This document shows positions 1-8,344 of a stretch of 64,000 nucleotides of DNA, one piece after another (the first letter of the stretch is position 1; each line of letters opens with the position of its first letter). The notes below the pieces were generated by a model. That model ran no database searches and was not told the DNA's origin. It worked only from the letters and a program-made list of their open reading frames with translations. The DNA lies in the NCBI GenBank assembly GCA_046351135.1, contig JAXLZA010000003.1, positions 434,001-498,000 on the forward strand, given 5' to 3'. This stretch comes from UBA4427 sp046351135. GTDB taxonomy: Bacteria; Myxococcota_A; UBA9160; UBA4427. A program made the translations under genes and the position numbers.

Positions 1-67
1 CTGTCGATCGAGGTCTCGCCTCGCTCGGCCGCGGCCGTTCCGTGCGCCTTGCACGGACGAAACGAAT

Positions 68-87
68 TTCGTTACGATCGTAACGAA
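68..87. promoter_or_regulatory. Perfect 20-bp palindrome, probable TetR operator
   Basis: TTCGTTACGATCGTAACGAA is a perfect inverted repeat ending 20 bp upstream of the GTG start of the TetR-family gene. TetR regulators typically bind palindromes of this size next to their own gene. Autoregulation of the TetR gene and the coupled P450 is inference. Confidence 0.75.
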
Positions 88-107
88 TCGATCGGGAGGG
101 TGCCTCG

Positions 108-821
108 GTGCCGACGACCTCCGAGCTGCCGAATCAGAAGCCCGCGCGGGACGGCGCGGAGAACGGTGCCCGTCGTCGGATCCTCGCCGCCGCGATCCAG
201 GTCTTCGGGACCTACGGGTTCGGCAAGTCGACGGTCGAGGACATCGCGGCCGCCGCCGGCGTCTCGAAACCCCTCTTCTACCGGCAGTTCAAGAACAAGC
301 ACGACGTCTTCGAGGCCGTGATCGAGCAGGTCTTCGGCGACTGGCACGAGGCGATGATCGAGCAGGTCGACCGGACGACGGGCTCGACGGCCCAGACCCT
401 GCGCGCCCTCTTCGTCGGCGTCCTGCAATATGCCCAGGCGCGCCCGCTGCTCAACCATCTGCTGGCCCGCGACTCCCAGCTCCTGCTCTCGACGCAGAGC
501 GGCGTCTGGACGCGCGCGTGCGCCGCCTTGCGGGACCTGATCGAGCAGATCCTGCGCCGCGGAATCGCGGCGGGCGAGGTCCGGACCGACATCCCGGTCG
601 AGCAGATGGCGGACCTGTTGATGGAGATCAGCTTCGTCTACACCAACCGTCAGCTCCATACGGGCCTGGCGATCGAGCGCGAGCGCGCCGAGAACCTCGC
701 CGAATGTCTGTTCGGCGCCGTCTCCGCACGCTCTGCACCCTCCGCATCCTCCGGCAGCCTTGAAGGCGCTACCGGCTTCGCCTCCACTCCGCGACCCGCG
801 CGCGGGACGGCGGGCGCGTGA
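108..821 (+). CDS. TetR/AcrR family transcriptional regulator
   Basis: This is a 237-residue DNA-binding repressor of the TetR type. The N-terminal helix-turn-helix is clear around residues 24-70: RRRILAAAIQVFGTYGF, then VEDIAAAAGVSKPLFYRQF with the usual YRQFKNKHDVF ending. The remaining 165 residues form the helical ligand and dimer domain, which shows no ligand signature. The GTG start follows a GGGAGGG-like ribosome site. A perfect palindrome lies just upstream. The stop overlaps the start of the P450 gene (TGATG), so the two are translationally coupled. A role in sensing the P450 substrate or a fatty or steroid ligand is inferred from context. The C-terminal 35 residues are Ser/Ala/Pro-rich and probably disordered. 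Confidence 0.9.
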   Translation: MPTTSELPNQKPARDGAENGARRRILAAAIQVFGTYGFGKSTVEDIAAAAGVSKPLFYRQFKNKHDVFEAVIEQVFGDWHEAMIEQVDRTTGSTAQTLRALFVGVLQYAQARPLLNHLLARDSQLLLSTQSGVWTRACAALRDLIEQILRRGIAAGEVRTDIPVEQMADLLMEISFVYTNRQLHTGLAIERERAENLAECLFGAVSARSAPSASSGSLEGATGFASTPRPARGTAGA

Positions 822-2071
822 TGAGCGCCGCCGCCGCGACGCCGCTGGCCGGCCCCGAGCTGATCTCGCCGGATTGCTACGCGCGGGACGGCTATCCCTT
901 CGCGACCTGGGATCGACTGCGCCGCGAGGCGCCAGTGCTCTACTTCGAAGGGCCGGACTATCCCTTCTGGGCGCTCACGCGCCATCAGGACATCGTCGAA
1001 GTCTCGCGCCAGCCGGAGCTCTTCTCGAATCGGCCGCGCTTCCAGATCATGGTCGGGGCCGACTACGGGAGCGACGACGCGCGCGAGCCCGAGACGATGA
1101 TCCACATGGATCCGCCCCGGCACCGCCAGTTCCGCGATCTGCTGGCCCGTCGCTTCACGCCCCGCGCGATGCGCCGGATCGAGTCCCAGATGTCCGAGCT
1201 CGCCCGCGAGATCGTCGACGACCTCGCCGCGACGGGGCTCGAGGGCGAATGCGACTTCGTCGAGAAGATCGCGGCGCCGCTGCCGCTGGCGGCGGTCGCG
1301 TGGCTGCTCGATCTGCCGCGCGCCGACTGGACGGATCTCTACCACCGGGCGAATGCCGTCGTCGGCGCGACGGATCCCGAATACCAGAAGCCCGGAGAGA
1401 GCGCGCACGAGACGCGCATGCGCGCGAGCGCCGACATCTACGCCTACTTCCACTCGCTGGTCGAGGACCGGAGGCGACGCGCGGGCGACGACCTGGTCGG
1501 CGTGCTCGCGCGCGCGGAGGTCGACGGCCATCCGCTCACGCCCCACCAACTCGCGTCCTATTGCCTCTTCCTCGTCGTCGGAGGAACCGAGACGACGCGC
1601 AACGCCCTGAGCGGCGGGCTCCTGGGCTTCTTCGAGCATCCCGCGGAATGGCGGAAGCTGGTCGACGATCCCGCGAAGGTCGAGCGCGCGACCGAGGAGG
1701 TCCTGCGCTGGTCGAGCCCGGTCGTCCAGATGGCGCGCACGCCGATTCGGGACGTCGAGATCCGCGGCCAGAAGATCCGCGCCGGCGAGACGGTGGCGAT
1801 GTTCTACTGCTCGGGCAATCGCGACGAGACCGTCTTCGAAGATCCCTACCGCTTCGACATCGATCGCCACCCGAACCCCCATCTCGCGCTCGGCGTCGGC
1901 GAGCACTACTGCATGGGCGCGAATCTCGCGCGCCTCGAGCTGCGCGTCATGCTGCGGCAGCTGACCGCCCGATTCCGCGCGCTCGAGCCAGCGGGCCCGA
2001 TCGAGCGATTGCGTTCGAGCAGCACCGGCGGTGTGAAGGTTCTTCCCATCCACTACCGACTCGTCGGCTGA
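821..2071 (+). CDS. Cytochrome P450
   Basis: This is a 416-residue soluble bacterial class I P450 monooxygenase that needs ferredoxin partners, none of which is in the window. It shows the I-helix VVGGTETTRNALSGG (acid-alcohol pair E-T), the K-helix ExxR in EEVLRW, and the heme loop GVGEHYCMGANLARLE with the proximal Cys. The pattern MIHMDPPRHRQFRDLLARRFTP resembles CYP125/CYP142-like steroid or alkyl hydroxylases, but the substrate cannot be read from sequence. The start ATG overlaps the TetR stop; an in-frame GTG one codon upstream is an alternative. The TauD-type dioxygenase follows 25 bp downstream, so TetR-P450-dioxygenase is a likely operon. Confidence 0.92.
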   Translation: MSAAAATPLAGPELISPDCYARDGYPFATWDRLRREAPVLYFEGPDYPFWALTRHQDIVEVSRQPELFSNRPRFQIMVGADYGSDDAREPETMIHMDPPRHRQFRDLLARRFTPRAMRRIESQMSELAREIVDDLAATGLEGECDFVEKIAAPLPLAAVAWLLDLPRADWTDLYHRANAVVGATDPEYQKPGESAHETRMRASADIYAYFHSLVEDRRRRAGDDLVGVLARAEVDGHPLTPHQLASYCLFLVVGGTETTRNALSGGLLGFFEHPAEWRKLVDDPAKVERATEEVLRWSSPVVQMARTPIRDVEIRGQKIRAGETVAMFYCSGNRDETVFEDPYRFDIDRHPNPHLALGVGEHYCMGANLARLELRVMLRQLTARFRALEPAGPIERLRSSSTGGVKVLPIHYRLVG

Positions 2072-2096
2072 AGACGATCCGGCGGAGGAGACCGAG

Positions 2097-2927
2097 ATGA
2101 GCGATCTGGACATCCGACCGATGGGGCCGGTCATCGGCGCCGAGATCCACGGCGTCGACCTCGGCGGCGAGCTCTCGAAGGAGACGCTGCGCGCGATCGA
2201 GCAGGCGCTCCTCGATCATCTGGTCCTCGCCTTCCGCGGCCAGGACATCACCCCCGCCCAGCATCTCGCCTTCGGCCGCCACTTCGGCCGCGTCTACTGC
2301 CCGCCGATGTCCGCCTTCCCGCCCGACCACCCCGAGATCATGCTCCTCGACACGAAGACGCCGAAGGGCGCCGGTGCGGACAACTGGCACTACGACGCCA
2401 CCTTCATGCCGGAGCCGCCGATGGCGTCCGTCCTGCGGCCCGTGATGCTGCCGGCCGGCGGCGGCGGAGATACCTGCTTCGCCAACATGTACGCGGCGTT
2501 CGACGCGCTCTCGGCGCCGCTCCGCACGATGCTCGAGGGCATGAAGGCGGTGCACGATCTCTCGGGACAGCTGCGCATCTCGGTCGACCGGGGCATCAGT
2601 CCCGTCGGCTTCGACGAGCTCCGGCAGCAATGGCCGCCCATCGAGCACCCCGTCGTCCGGACCCACCCCGTCACCGGCCGCAAGGCGCTCTTCCTCAACC
2701 GGGTCACCGGCAGCCGCCTCGTCGGCCTCAACGACCGCGAGAACGCCCTGCTCGTCCCGTACCTCCTCGACCACGTCCGCGACCCGGCCTTCCAATGCCG
2801 ATTCCGCTGGGCTCCGGACATGATCCTGATGTGGGACAACCGCTGTACGCAGCACTGCGGCGTGCCGGACTATACGGACCGCCGCATCATGCATCGCGTG
2901 ACCATCGCGGGGGATCGGCCCTGCTGA
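2097..2927 (+). CDS. TauD/TfdA family Fe(II)/2-oxoglutarate dioxygenase
   Basis: This 276-residue enzyme belongs to the family that couples 2-oxoglutarate decarboxylation to hydroxylation of taurine, 2,4-D or related substrates. The N-terminus (GAEIHGVDL, then LDHLVLAFRGQDITPAQHLAFGRHFG) is typical. The iron-binding HxD is in NWHYDATF. The distal His is in WDNRCTQHCGV, and the 2-oxoglutarate Arg is in MHRVTIAG near the C-terminus, so the catalytic set is complete. GGCGGAGGAG lies before the ATG. It is the third gene of the TetR-P450 group; substrate unknown. Confidence 0.92.
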   Translation: MSDLDIRPMGPVIGAEIHGVDLGGELSKETLRAIEQALLDHLVLAFRGQDITPAQHLAFGRHFGRVYCPPMSAFPPDHPEIMLLDTKTPKGAGADNWHYDATFMPEPPMASVLRPVMLPAGGGGDTCFANMYAAFDALSAPLRTMLEGMKAVHDLSGQLRISVDRGISPVGFDELRQQWPPIEHPVVRTHPVTGRKALFLNRVTGSRLVGLNDRENALLVPYLLDHVRDPAFQCRFRWAPDMILMWDNRCTQHCGVPDYTDRRIMHRVTIAGDRPC

Positions 2928-3003
2928 GGGCGGCGCGCGGGGCGAGACGGCCGCCGAATGGGCTCGCGGCCCCCGGCATGAATCCGTTTTTCCGATGCCA
3001 GGC

Positions 3004-3024
3004 GATCAAAGAATCTATTTGATC
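3004..3024. promoter_or_regulatory. Inverted repeat GATCAAA-N7-TTTGATC upstream of a P450
   Basis: Two perfect 7-bp arms separated by 7 bp lie in a locally AT-rich stretch about 90 bp before the P450 start at 3113. This could be an operator or part of a promoter region. No regulator is assigned, and the run after it is not a terminator-like T-tract. Confidence 0.35.
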
Positions 3025-3112
3025 TGCTCCTCTCCGCATTCGATCCTCCGCGTTCGCACGCGGGGATGCGACCGTCGGATCCCGCGCTTCCATCCTCCTC
3101 GGGAAGCCGATC

Positions 3113-4303
3113 TTGAAGCACCTCCTGGACATCGACGTCCTGAGTCGATCCGGTCCGCCCCACGATCTCTACGCCGAGGTCCGGCGGCGCGAGCCGATCA
3201 GCTGGCAGGAGATGCCCGGCGTCGGCGGCTATTGGGCCGTGATGCGGCATGCGGACGTGGTCACCGTCTCCCGTCAGCCCGAGCTCTTCTCGGCGCAGAT
3301 CCGGGGCATGCAGCTCCTCGATCGGACCGATCAGCTACCGACGCTCCTCTCCCTCGATCCGCCGCGGCATACGGCGATGCGCAAGCGCGTGCTGCACGCC
3401 TTCGCCCCGCGCGTCGTCCGACGGCTCGAGGCCCGCATCCGCGAGATCGTCCGCTCGACCCTGGCGCGCGCGGTCGAGCGGCGCGAATGCGATCTCGTCA
3501 CGGATCTCGCGCGCCCCCTCCCCCTCGCGATCATCTGCGAGCTGCTCGGGGTGCCGGAAGAGGACCGGGAGCGGGTCGGCGAATGGGCCGATCTGCTGGC
3601 GGGCGCCGCGGATCCGGAGGTGACCCAGGGGCGGGCCGTCGGGACCGACGGTGCGCTCGCCTTCGGCGCCTACGCCTACGAGCTGGCCCAGCGCGAAGCG
3701 GGCGTCGCGGGCGCCTCGACGGATTCGCTGCTCCACGTGCTGCGCGATGCAGAGCTCGAGGGCGAGCAGGTCGATCTGCCGACCTTCTCGGGGCTCTTCG
3801 TCCAGATCGCGATCGCGGGCAACGAGACGACCCGCTCGACGATCTCCGGCGGGCTGCTCGAGCTGATCCAGCGCCCCGACCAGTATGCGCGGATCGACCG
3901 GGACCGCAGCCTCGTCCCGAGCGCGACCGAGGAGTTCCTTCGCTGGCTCACCCCGGTCCACTATTTCCGACGGACGGCGACCCGGGACCTCGAGCTCTCG
4001 GGCGCGAAGATCCGGGAAGGCGACCGGGTCGTGATGATGTACGCCTCGGCGAACCGGGACGAGGCCGTCTTCGCCGAGCCCGATCGCTTCGACGTGGCGC
4101 GGAATCCCAATCCCCACCTCGCGTTCGGCTTCGGCGAGCACTACTGCCTGGGAGCGGCGCTCGGACGGCTGGAGACCCGGATCTTCCTCGAAGAATTCTT
4201 CGAGGCGATCGCGGGCATCGAGCTGGCGGGCGAGCCGGTGCGCCTGCGCTCGAACGAGCTCAACGCCTGGAAGCGGATTCCCGTTCGGCTGAAGCCGCGC
4301 TGA
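3113..4303 (+). CDS. Cytochrome P450
   Basis: This is a 396-residue soluble P450 with I-helix IAIAGNETTRSTISGG, ExxR in EEFLRW and heme loop FGFGEHYCLGAALGRLETRIF. The start is a TTG preceded by CGGGAAG; no better ATG or GTG lies nearby. The overall pattern (LSLDPPRHTAMRKRVLHAFAPRVVRRLE) is close to the first P450, so the two may be old paralogues acting on related substrates. Its last 156 bp belong to a 219-bp segment found again at 10311-10529, where only the part after the heme Cys codon survives. The downstream neighbour is a decayed convergent PEP-CTERM gene. Confidence 0.92.
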   Translation: MKHLLDIDVLSRSGPPHDLYAEVRRREPISWQEMPGVGGYWAVMRHADVVTVSRQPELFSAQIRGMQLLDRTDQLPTLLSLDPPRHTAMRKRVLHAFAPRVVRRLEARIREIVRSTLARAVERRECDLVTDLARPLPLAIICELLGVPEEDRERVGEWADLLAGAADPEVTQGRAVGTDGALAFGAYAYELAQREAGVAGASTDSLLHVLRDAELEGEQVDLPTFSGLFVQIAIAGNETTRSTISGGLLELIQRPDQYARIDRDRSLVPSATEEFLRWLTPVHYFRRTATRDLELSGAKIREGDRVVMMYASANRDEAVFAEPDRFDVARNPNPHLAFGFGEHYCLGAALGRLETRIFLEEFFEAIAGIELAGEPVRLRSNELNAWKRIPVRLKPR

Positions 4304-4366
4304 GCCGCGAGACCGGTCGACGCCGCCTGCTCGCCACGCCCGCCATGGCCGCGACGCCAGCGAGCG
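4148..4366. repeat. 219-bp duplicated segment, copy 1
   Basis: This segment matches 10311-10529 without gaps and with three mismatches by eye. It covers the P450 3' end (from just after the heme Cys codon to its stop) plus the antisense tail of a PEP-CTERM gene. The two copies are in the same orientation and 6163 bp apart, and they bracket the glycan/IS30 island. Confidence 0.9.
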
Positions 4367-4440
4367 AATTGGCGGGCGGCGGGCCGACGATCGAGAAGTG
4401 ACCGTCGATCGGGAAGGTGATCTGCTCTGCGGCCCCCCCG
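4304..4440 (-). pseudogene. Decayed PEP-CTERM protein gene remnant
   Basis: Read on the minus strand this gives TFPIDGHFSIVGPPPANS joined directly to LAGVAAMAGVASRRRRPVS. The intact gene at 10423-11505 has TFSVEGQLSIVGPPPANS and, about 130 residues later, TLAGVAAMAGVASRRRRPAS. The remnant therefore lost the stretch between, including the PEP motif; the join falls at a GCGAGCG shared by both ends. Its 5' part is cut off by the IS30-family remnant. The tail overlaps antisense with the P450 3' end. Confidence 0.75.
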
Positions 4441-4863
4441 CGCACGCAGATCGCCACCGTGGTGGAGCGTCACCCCCGGATCGTCCTGCTGGTGAGGCTG
4501 CCGAACGGGGGGAGCGCCACCGTCGCACGCGCCCTGACCCGGCAAGTGAAGAGCCTGCCCAGGGCCTTGCATCACGCCCTGACCTCGGATCGCGGTTTGG
4601 AATTGTTCGATCACGAGAGCATCGACATGACGAGCGACTTCAAGGTGAATTTCTGCGATCCGCGAAGTCCTTGGCAACGAGGAACGAACGAGAACACCAA
4701 TGGCCTACTGCGTCAATGCTTTTCCACGAGCACCGACCCGTCGAACCCTTCGCAAGCAAACCTCGATCGCGTTGCCCTGCAGATCAAGCAGCGACCCCGC
4801 GAAGCCCTGGGCTTTGACACTCCAGCAGACGAACTTCATGCTCGTGTTACCCCGACCAGTTGA
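4417..4863 (+). mobile_element. IS30-family transposase, C-terminal remnant
   Basis: About 148 codons match the C-terminal half of IS30 transposases. Visible are the catalytic-core DRGLELFDHESI region, then CDPRSPWQRGTNENTNGLLR with the family's third acidic residue, and PREALGFDTPADEL near the end. A full transposase has about 330-400 residues, so the N-terminal DNA-binding half is missing. Conserved LPKGTDLS-like residues are altered (STSTDPSNPS), a sign of decay. No clear terminal inverted repeats were found. It sits directly between two PEP-CTERM gene fragments, so insertion probably truncated one of them. Confidence 0.8.
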
Positions 4864-5301
4864 GAGCGCCCGCCTATTCCGCACCGCTGGTCAGGACCCC
4901 CGGGTAGACAGACCCGCCCTTGGGCGCCGACCATCATCGTCTGCACCGACGCGAGTGCCTTCTGTTGCGGAGATCCGACGAGCCGCTTCGCGGGAGACGT
5001 GATCCTGGCGCCGGGGACCCGCTCGTTTCGATGGGCCAAGCAGATCCAGGCGGCCGCATCGGTGGAGGGTGGAGGGCTGTATTGGGACGCCCCGGCCGAT
5101 GCCTGCCATGAGGGGCGGCTCTTCTTCGACCCGCTGACGCCGGAATCGCCGATCACCTTCCTGAGCGGGCGCAGCTACGTCCCGGAGCCCGGTCTTGGGT
5201 CGATGCTCGTGGCGGGCGTCGCGGGATCTGGGGCGGCAGCGCGCCGTCGCGGCGCGGTCGAGGCAATGCGCTGGCTCGAGAGGAGTCGTCGGAGGCCCTG
5301 A
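4864..5301 (+). pseudogene. PEP-CTERM protein gene, C-terminal fragment
   Basis: The frame is open straight after the transposase stop and ends with a PEP-CTERM sorting signal: YVPEPGLGSMLVAGVAGSGAAARRRG, that is PEP motif, hydrophobic helix and Arg cluster. Upstream coding such as DVILAPGTRSFRWAKQIQ and LYWDAPADACHEGRLFF resembles a small secreted passenger, but no signal peptide exists because the 5' end is missing at the IS30 remnant. A 26-residue tail follows the Arg cluster. A GTG at 4999 could start a short peptide but would lack a signal sequence. Confidence 0.6.
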
Positions 5302-5493
5302 ATCTCGCATTCGACCACGAGATGACGGCACGTCAGGCACCTGCATGGCCTGCGAGGCGATGTCCGATCGAGTCTCCGCGTCGGACGCCTCGTTCGGTCA
5401 TTCTCGAAATCTCGATCTGATTCGGAACCGATTGATCTATTCTCGGTGTCCTGCACCGAGGGTCTGAGTTCCCGGGTCCGATCCGGAGGCATC

Positions 5494-6435
5494 TTGCCCA
5501 GCATCACTGTCGTGCTTCCCGTATTCAATCGCGCATCGGTGATCCCGCGTGCGGTCGGGAGCGTGCTGGTACAGACGTTTGCGGACTTCGAGCTGATCGT
5601 CGTCGACGATGGTTCTCGTGACGGGACGGCGGCCTTTCTGGCGGGCCTTTCGGATCATCGGGTCCGGGTGGTCACCATCGGCGAGAACCGGGGGGCATGC
5701 GCCGCCCGCAATCGGGGGATCGCAGAGGCACGAGGCGAGATCCTCTGTTTCCTCGACAGCGACGACTTCTACCTTCCCGGAAAACTCGCCTGCGTGGCGT
5801 CCATGTTCGAGGCGCGCCCCGAGCTCGACCTGCTCGTGGACTCGTTCGTCTGTCACAAGGGGGACGGTCCCGATCGTCGGGTCAAGCCGAAGCTCAATCC
5901 GCCCGGTCTCGACGGGCCGGGCTTCCGTTCGGCGCTCTTCGAGCGTCGGATCTTCAAGGCGACGTCGGCAATCTCGGTCCGCCGCCGTGCGCTTCTGGAG
6001 GTGGGTTTCTTCGACGAGTATCTTCGGCGGCGTCAGGACATGGATCTGGTCTTGCGGCTCTCACGCAAACATGTCTGCACGACCACCGACCTCGTGCTCT
6101 GGGAAAAGTACGAGAGCCGCGACGCGATCTCTCGAGACCACGGTCTCTTCTTGCAGGCCTCCATCGACATCTGCGAGCGTCACCCGGAATACCTGACGAG
6201 GCATCCAGCGTGCCTGTATCGCGACCTTCGTAGCCACTTCGCGTGGCTGGCACGACACCGCAAATGGCGGAACCTCTTGGTCGATGCACGGCGCTATGCG
6301 CGATATGTTCCCTTCGAGCATTCCCTGGTTCGGTTGATGTTCGACGGGCGGGTTTCGGGGGTCGCTCAGGACGACTCGATCCAGCGCACGCGCAAGGATT
6401 CGGGCAGTCCGTCCAACAGAGCAGACAACAGTTGA
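5494..6435 (+). CDS. Family 2 glycosyltransferase
   Basis: This is a 313-residue GT-A fold transferase that uses a nucleotide sugar to build surface or secreted glycans. It begins ITVVLPVFNRASVIPRAVGSVLVQTF and has ELIVVDDGSRDGT, NRGACAARNRGI and the metal-binding DxD in CFLDSDDFYLPGKL. RRRQDMDLVLRLSR is the acceptor-side motif. I chose the TTG at 5494 because GGAGG precedes it by 4 bp; a GTG at 5446 has no such site. The 3' end overlaps the convergent gene by 70 bp. Base composition is less GC-rich than the flanks, which fits a transferred island. Confidence 0.88.
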   Translation: MPSITVVLPVFNRASVIPRAVGSVLVQTFADFELIVVDDGSRDGTAAFLAGLSDHRVRVVTIGENRGACAARNRGIAEARGEILCFLDSDDFYLPGKLACVASMFEARPELDLLVDSFVCHKGDGPDRRVKPKLNPPGLDGPGFRSALFERRIFKATSAISVRRRALLEVGFFDEYLRRRQDMDLVLRLSRKHVCTTTDLVLWEKYESRDAISRDHGLFLQASIDICERHPEYLTRHPACLYRDLRSHFAWLARHRKWRNLLVDARRYARYVPFEHSLVRLMFDGRVSGVAQDDSIQRTRKDSGSPSNRADNS

Positions 6436-7364
6436 GTTCCCGCCAACGCGGAATAATAGGCCCAGGCGATCAAGAGGGCCGCGGGAATCTGCCAGACGGG
6501 CAATTCGACCTCGCGGTGGTGTTCGAGGATGCGTTGCGTCGAGCGGAAGTTCTTCTTGGCGAAGACCTGAGCGGAATAGGCGATCCGGGCGAGGCGCCCG
6601 CGACCTTCCAGCCTCGCCTTGGCATCCCGGTCGAGTCCCGCCTGGACGGCGCGCCAGAGCAGGAAGACGTATCCCGCATGCGGAGCGTGAAAGGCCAGAG
6701 CCTCGGGCGTGCGCTCGAATCCGAACCCGCGATCGACGATGTCCGCCAGCCAGATTCCACATTGCTTCTTGAAGGCGATCGTGTTCGGGAAGGGATGCTC
6801 CCGGAAGAAGACGGTCCGCACGGCGAAATTGTTCGCATGAAGGGATCTTCGCCCGCGCGAGCGCTCGTGTTCGCTGGGGAGATCGAAGATCCAGACCATC
6901 GCCATCGTGCGGGAAAGCAGATCACGAGTCGCGAGCGAAGTGACGCCCGCCACGGCCATCGTGCTCGGATCGGAGAACGGTCGCAGCAATCCGCGCAGCC
7001 ACCCGGGAGCAGGGCACGCGTCGCTGTCGATCAGGGCGATGAAGGGAGTCGTCGCGAGCTGGGCGGCGCGATTCTTCAGCTGGTAGTAGGTGAGGCCTTC
7101 GGTCGGGATCAGGTGCAGGTCGGTCACGGCATCGAGCTTCGGAGCGGATCGAGCGATCACGCGCCAGATCGACTCGGGATCGATCACTCGAGCGTCGTAC
7201 AGATAGAGGACGGTCGGCGTCCCGGGCACCCTCGACCGCTCGCGCTCGATCTCCGCAGCGAGGCCCGCGACTGCGCGATCGATCCAGAACGAATCGACGT
7301 CCCGGGGGTTCTCCCACTCGATCGCGATCGTAATGACGTCCAGATCCAGGTCGGCGGCCATCAC
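6366..7364 (-). CDS. Glycosyltransferase, family 2-like
   Basis: This 332-residue protein has a GT-A core with variant motifs. LDVITIAIEWENP replaces the usual first strand, LKNRAAQLATTPFIALIDSDACPAPGWL holds the DxD-type metal site, and GVTSLATRDLLSR and HANNFAVRTVFFREHPF follow in the acceptor region. A hydrophobic stretch near residues 285-315 (VWQIPAALLIAWAYYSALAGTQLL) is a likely membrane-associated helix, so it probably works at the inner face of the membrane. It converges on the previous gene with a 70-bp overlap and is divergent from the sulfotransferase. Sugar specificity is unknown. Confidence 0.8.
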   Translation of the reverse strand: MMAADLDLDVITIAIEWENPRDVDSFWIDRAVAGLAAEIERERSRVPGTPTVLYLYDARVIDPESIWRVIARSAPKLDAVTDLHLIPTEGLTYYQLKNRAAQLATTPFIALIDSDACPAPGWLRGLLRPFSDPSTMAVAGVTSLATRDLLSRTMAMVWIFDLPSEHERSRGRRSLHANNFAVRTVFFREHPFPNTIAFKKQCGIWLADIVDRGFGFERTPEALAFHAPHAGYVFLLWRAVQAGLDRDAKARLEGRGRLARIAYSAQVFAKKNFRSTQRILEHHREVELPVWQIPAALLIAWAYYSALAGTQLLSALLDGLPESLRVRWIESS

Positions 7365-7459
7365 TCTCCCTTCGAGCCGGCTACGATTGCGCGGTGCGTG
7401 CCGAATCCGGGCGACGAGCTCCCGTGTCGGCCTCTAGGCTAACTCATCGAGGAGCTCTC

Positions 7460-8257
7460 GTGCTCGATCGGATTCCCTGGAACCTCACACGCAAGCTGGA
7501 TCGCTACCGCGAGGTGGATGTGATCGTCCTTTCGCTCGGAAAGAGCGGGCGGACCTGGCTGCGCGTGATGCTCCATCGCTACCTCTCGCTCCACTACCAG
7601 CTCCCCTTCGACCCGATTCGTCTGGATCCCCGCGGAACCTCCGCACCCCTGATCGCCTATAGCCACGAGCTCGCGACTCATCTACGGGAGCACGACCTCG
7701 TCCGACAGCTCGTGGGCAAGGCGATCCTGCCGCGGTCCCTCACCGACCAGAAGCAGATCGTGATCCTCGCTCGTGACCCGCGCGACGTGGTGATCTCGAG
7801 CTATTTCCACAAGACCGAACGTTCTCGCAAGACGGACTGCAGCGTTGAGGAGTACCTGCACCACCCGCGTTGGGGCATCGAAAGCCTCGTCACGATCCTC
7901 AACCATTGGCGGCGGCGGTTCGCGGCCCATCCACGCTGCCACTGGCTCCGTTACGAAGGTCTTCGCAAGGATCCCGGGAATGAGATGGAGCGGCTCGTCT
8001 CGGTGATCGATGGACCGGTCGATCGCGAGGCGCTCGCGGTCGCGATCGAGGAGGGTCGCTTCGAACGAATGCAGGCTGCAGAGGCTTCGGGTGCGTACAC
8101 CGACGTCCGACTCAGACCGGGAGATCGCGCGAAGCCCGATTCGTTCAAGGTTCGGCGCGGAAGAGTGGGGGGATATCGAGACTATCTCGGCTCCCACGAG
8201 ATCGCGTTCGTGGACGAGGCGATCCGCAAACTCGACCCCTTCTATGGCTATGGGTAG
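7460..8257 (+). CDS. Sulfotransferase domain protein
   Basis: This 265-residue enzyme probably transfers sulfate from PAPS to a hydroxyl on a glycan or lipid. The 5'-phosphosulfate loop is LSLGKSGRTWLRVMLHRYL, and the 3'-phosphate motif is ILARDPRDVVISSYFHKTER. HWLRYEGLRKDP and the C-terminal RRGRVGGYRDYL (RKGxxGDW-like) complete the family pattern. The GTG at 7460 follows GAGGAG by 5 bp; the frame is open upstream to 7394 but lacks a ribosome site. The adjoining glycosyltransferases suggest a sulfated surface polysaccharide. Confidence 0.88.
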   Translation: MLDRIPWNLTRKLDRYREVDVIVLSLGKSGRTWLRVMLHRYLSLHYQLPFDPIRLDPRGTSAPLIAYSHELATHLREHDLVRQLVGKAILPRSLTDQKQIVILARDPRDVVISSYFHKTERSRKTDCSVEEYLHHPRWGIESLVTILNHWRRRFAAHPRCHWLRYEGLRKDPGNEMERLVSVIDGPVDREALAVAIEEGRFERMQAAEASGAYTDVRLRPGDRAKPDSFKVRRGRVGGYRDYLGSHEIAFVDEAIRKLDPFYGYG

Positions 8258-8344
8258 ATCGCCGCCGGGCTACCCGGCTCGCGGACGATGCGTGCGCGAT
8301 GGCTTGATTTCGCGTGAAGGATCCCTGAAGGAGCACTCTGCACG

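Noticed and set aside
72..659. Open minus-strand frame of 195 codons over the TetR gene
   Set aside because: It is the antisense of a clear TetR gene in a high-GC genome, with no domain pattern.
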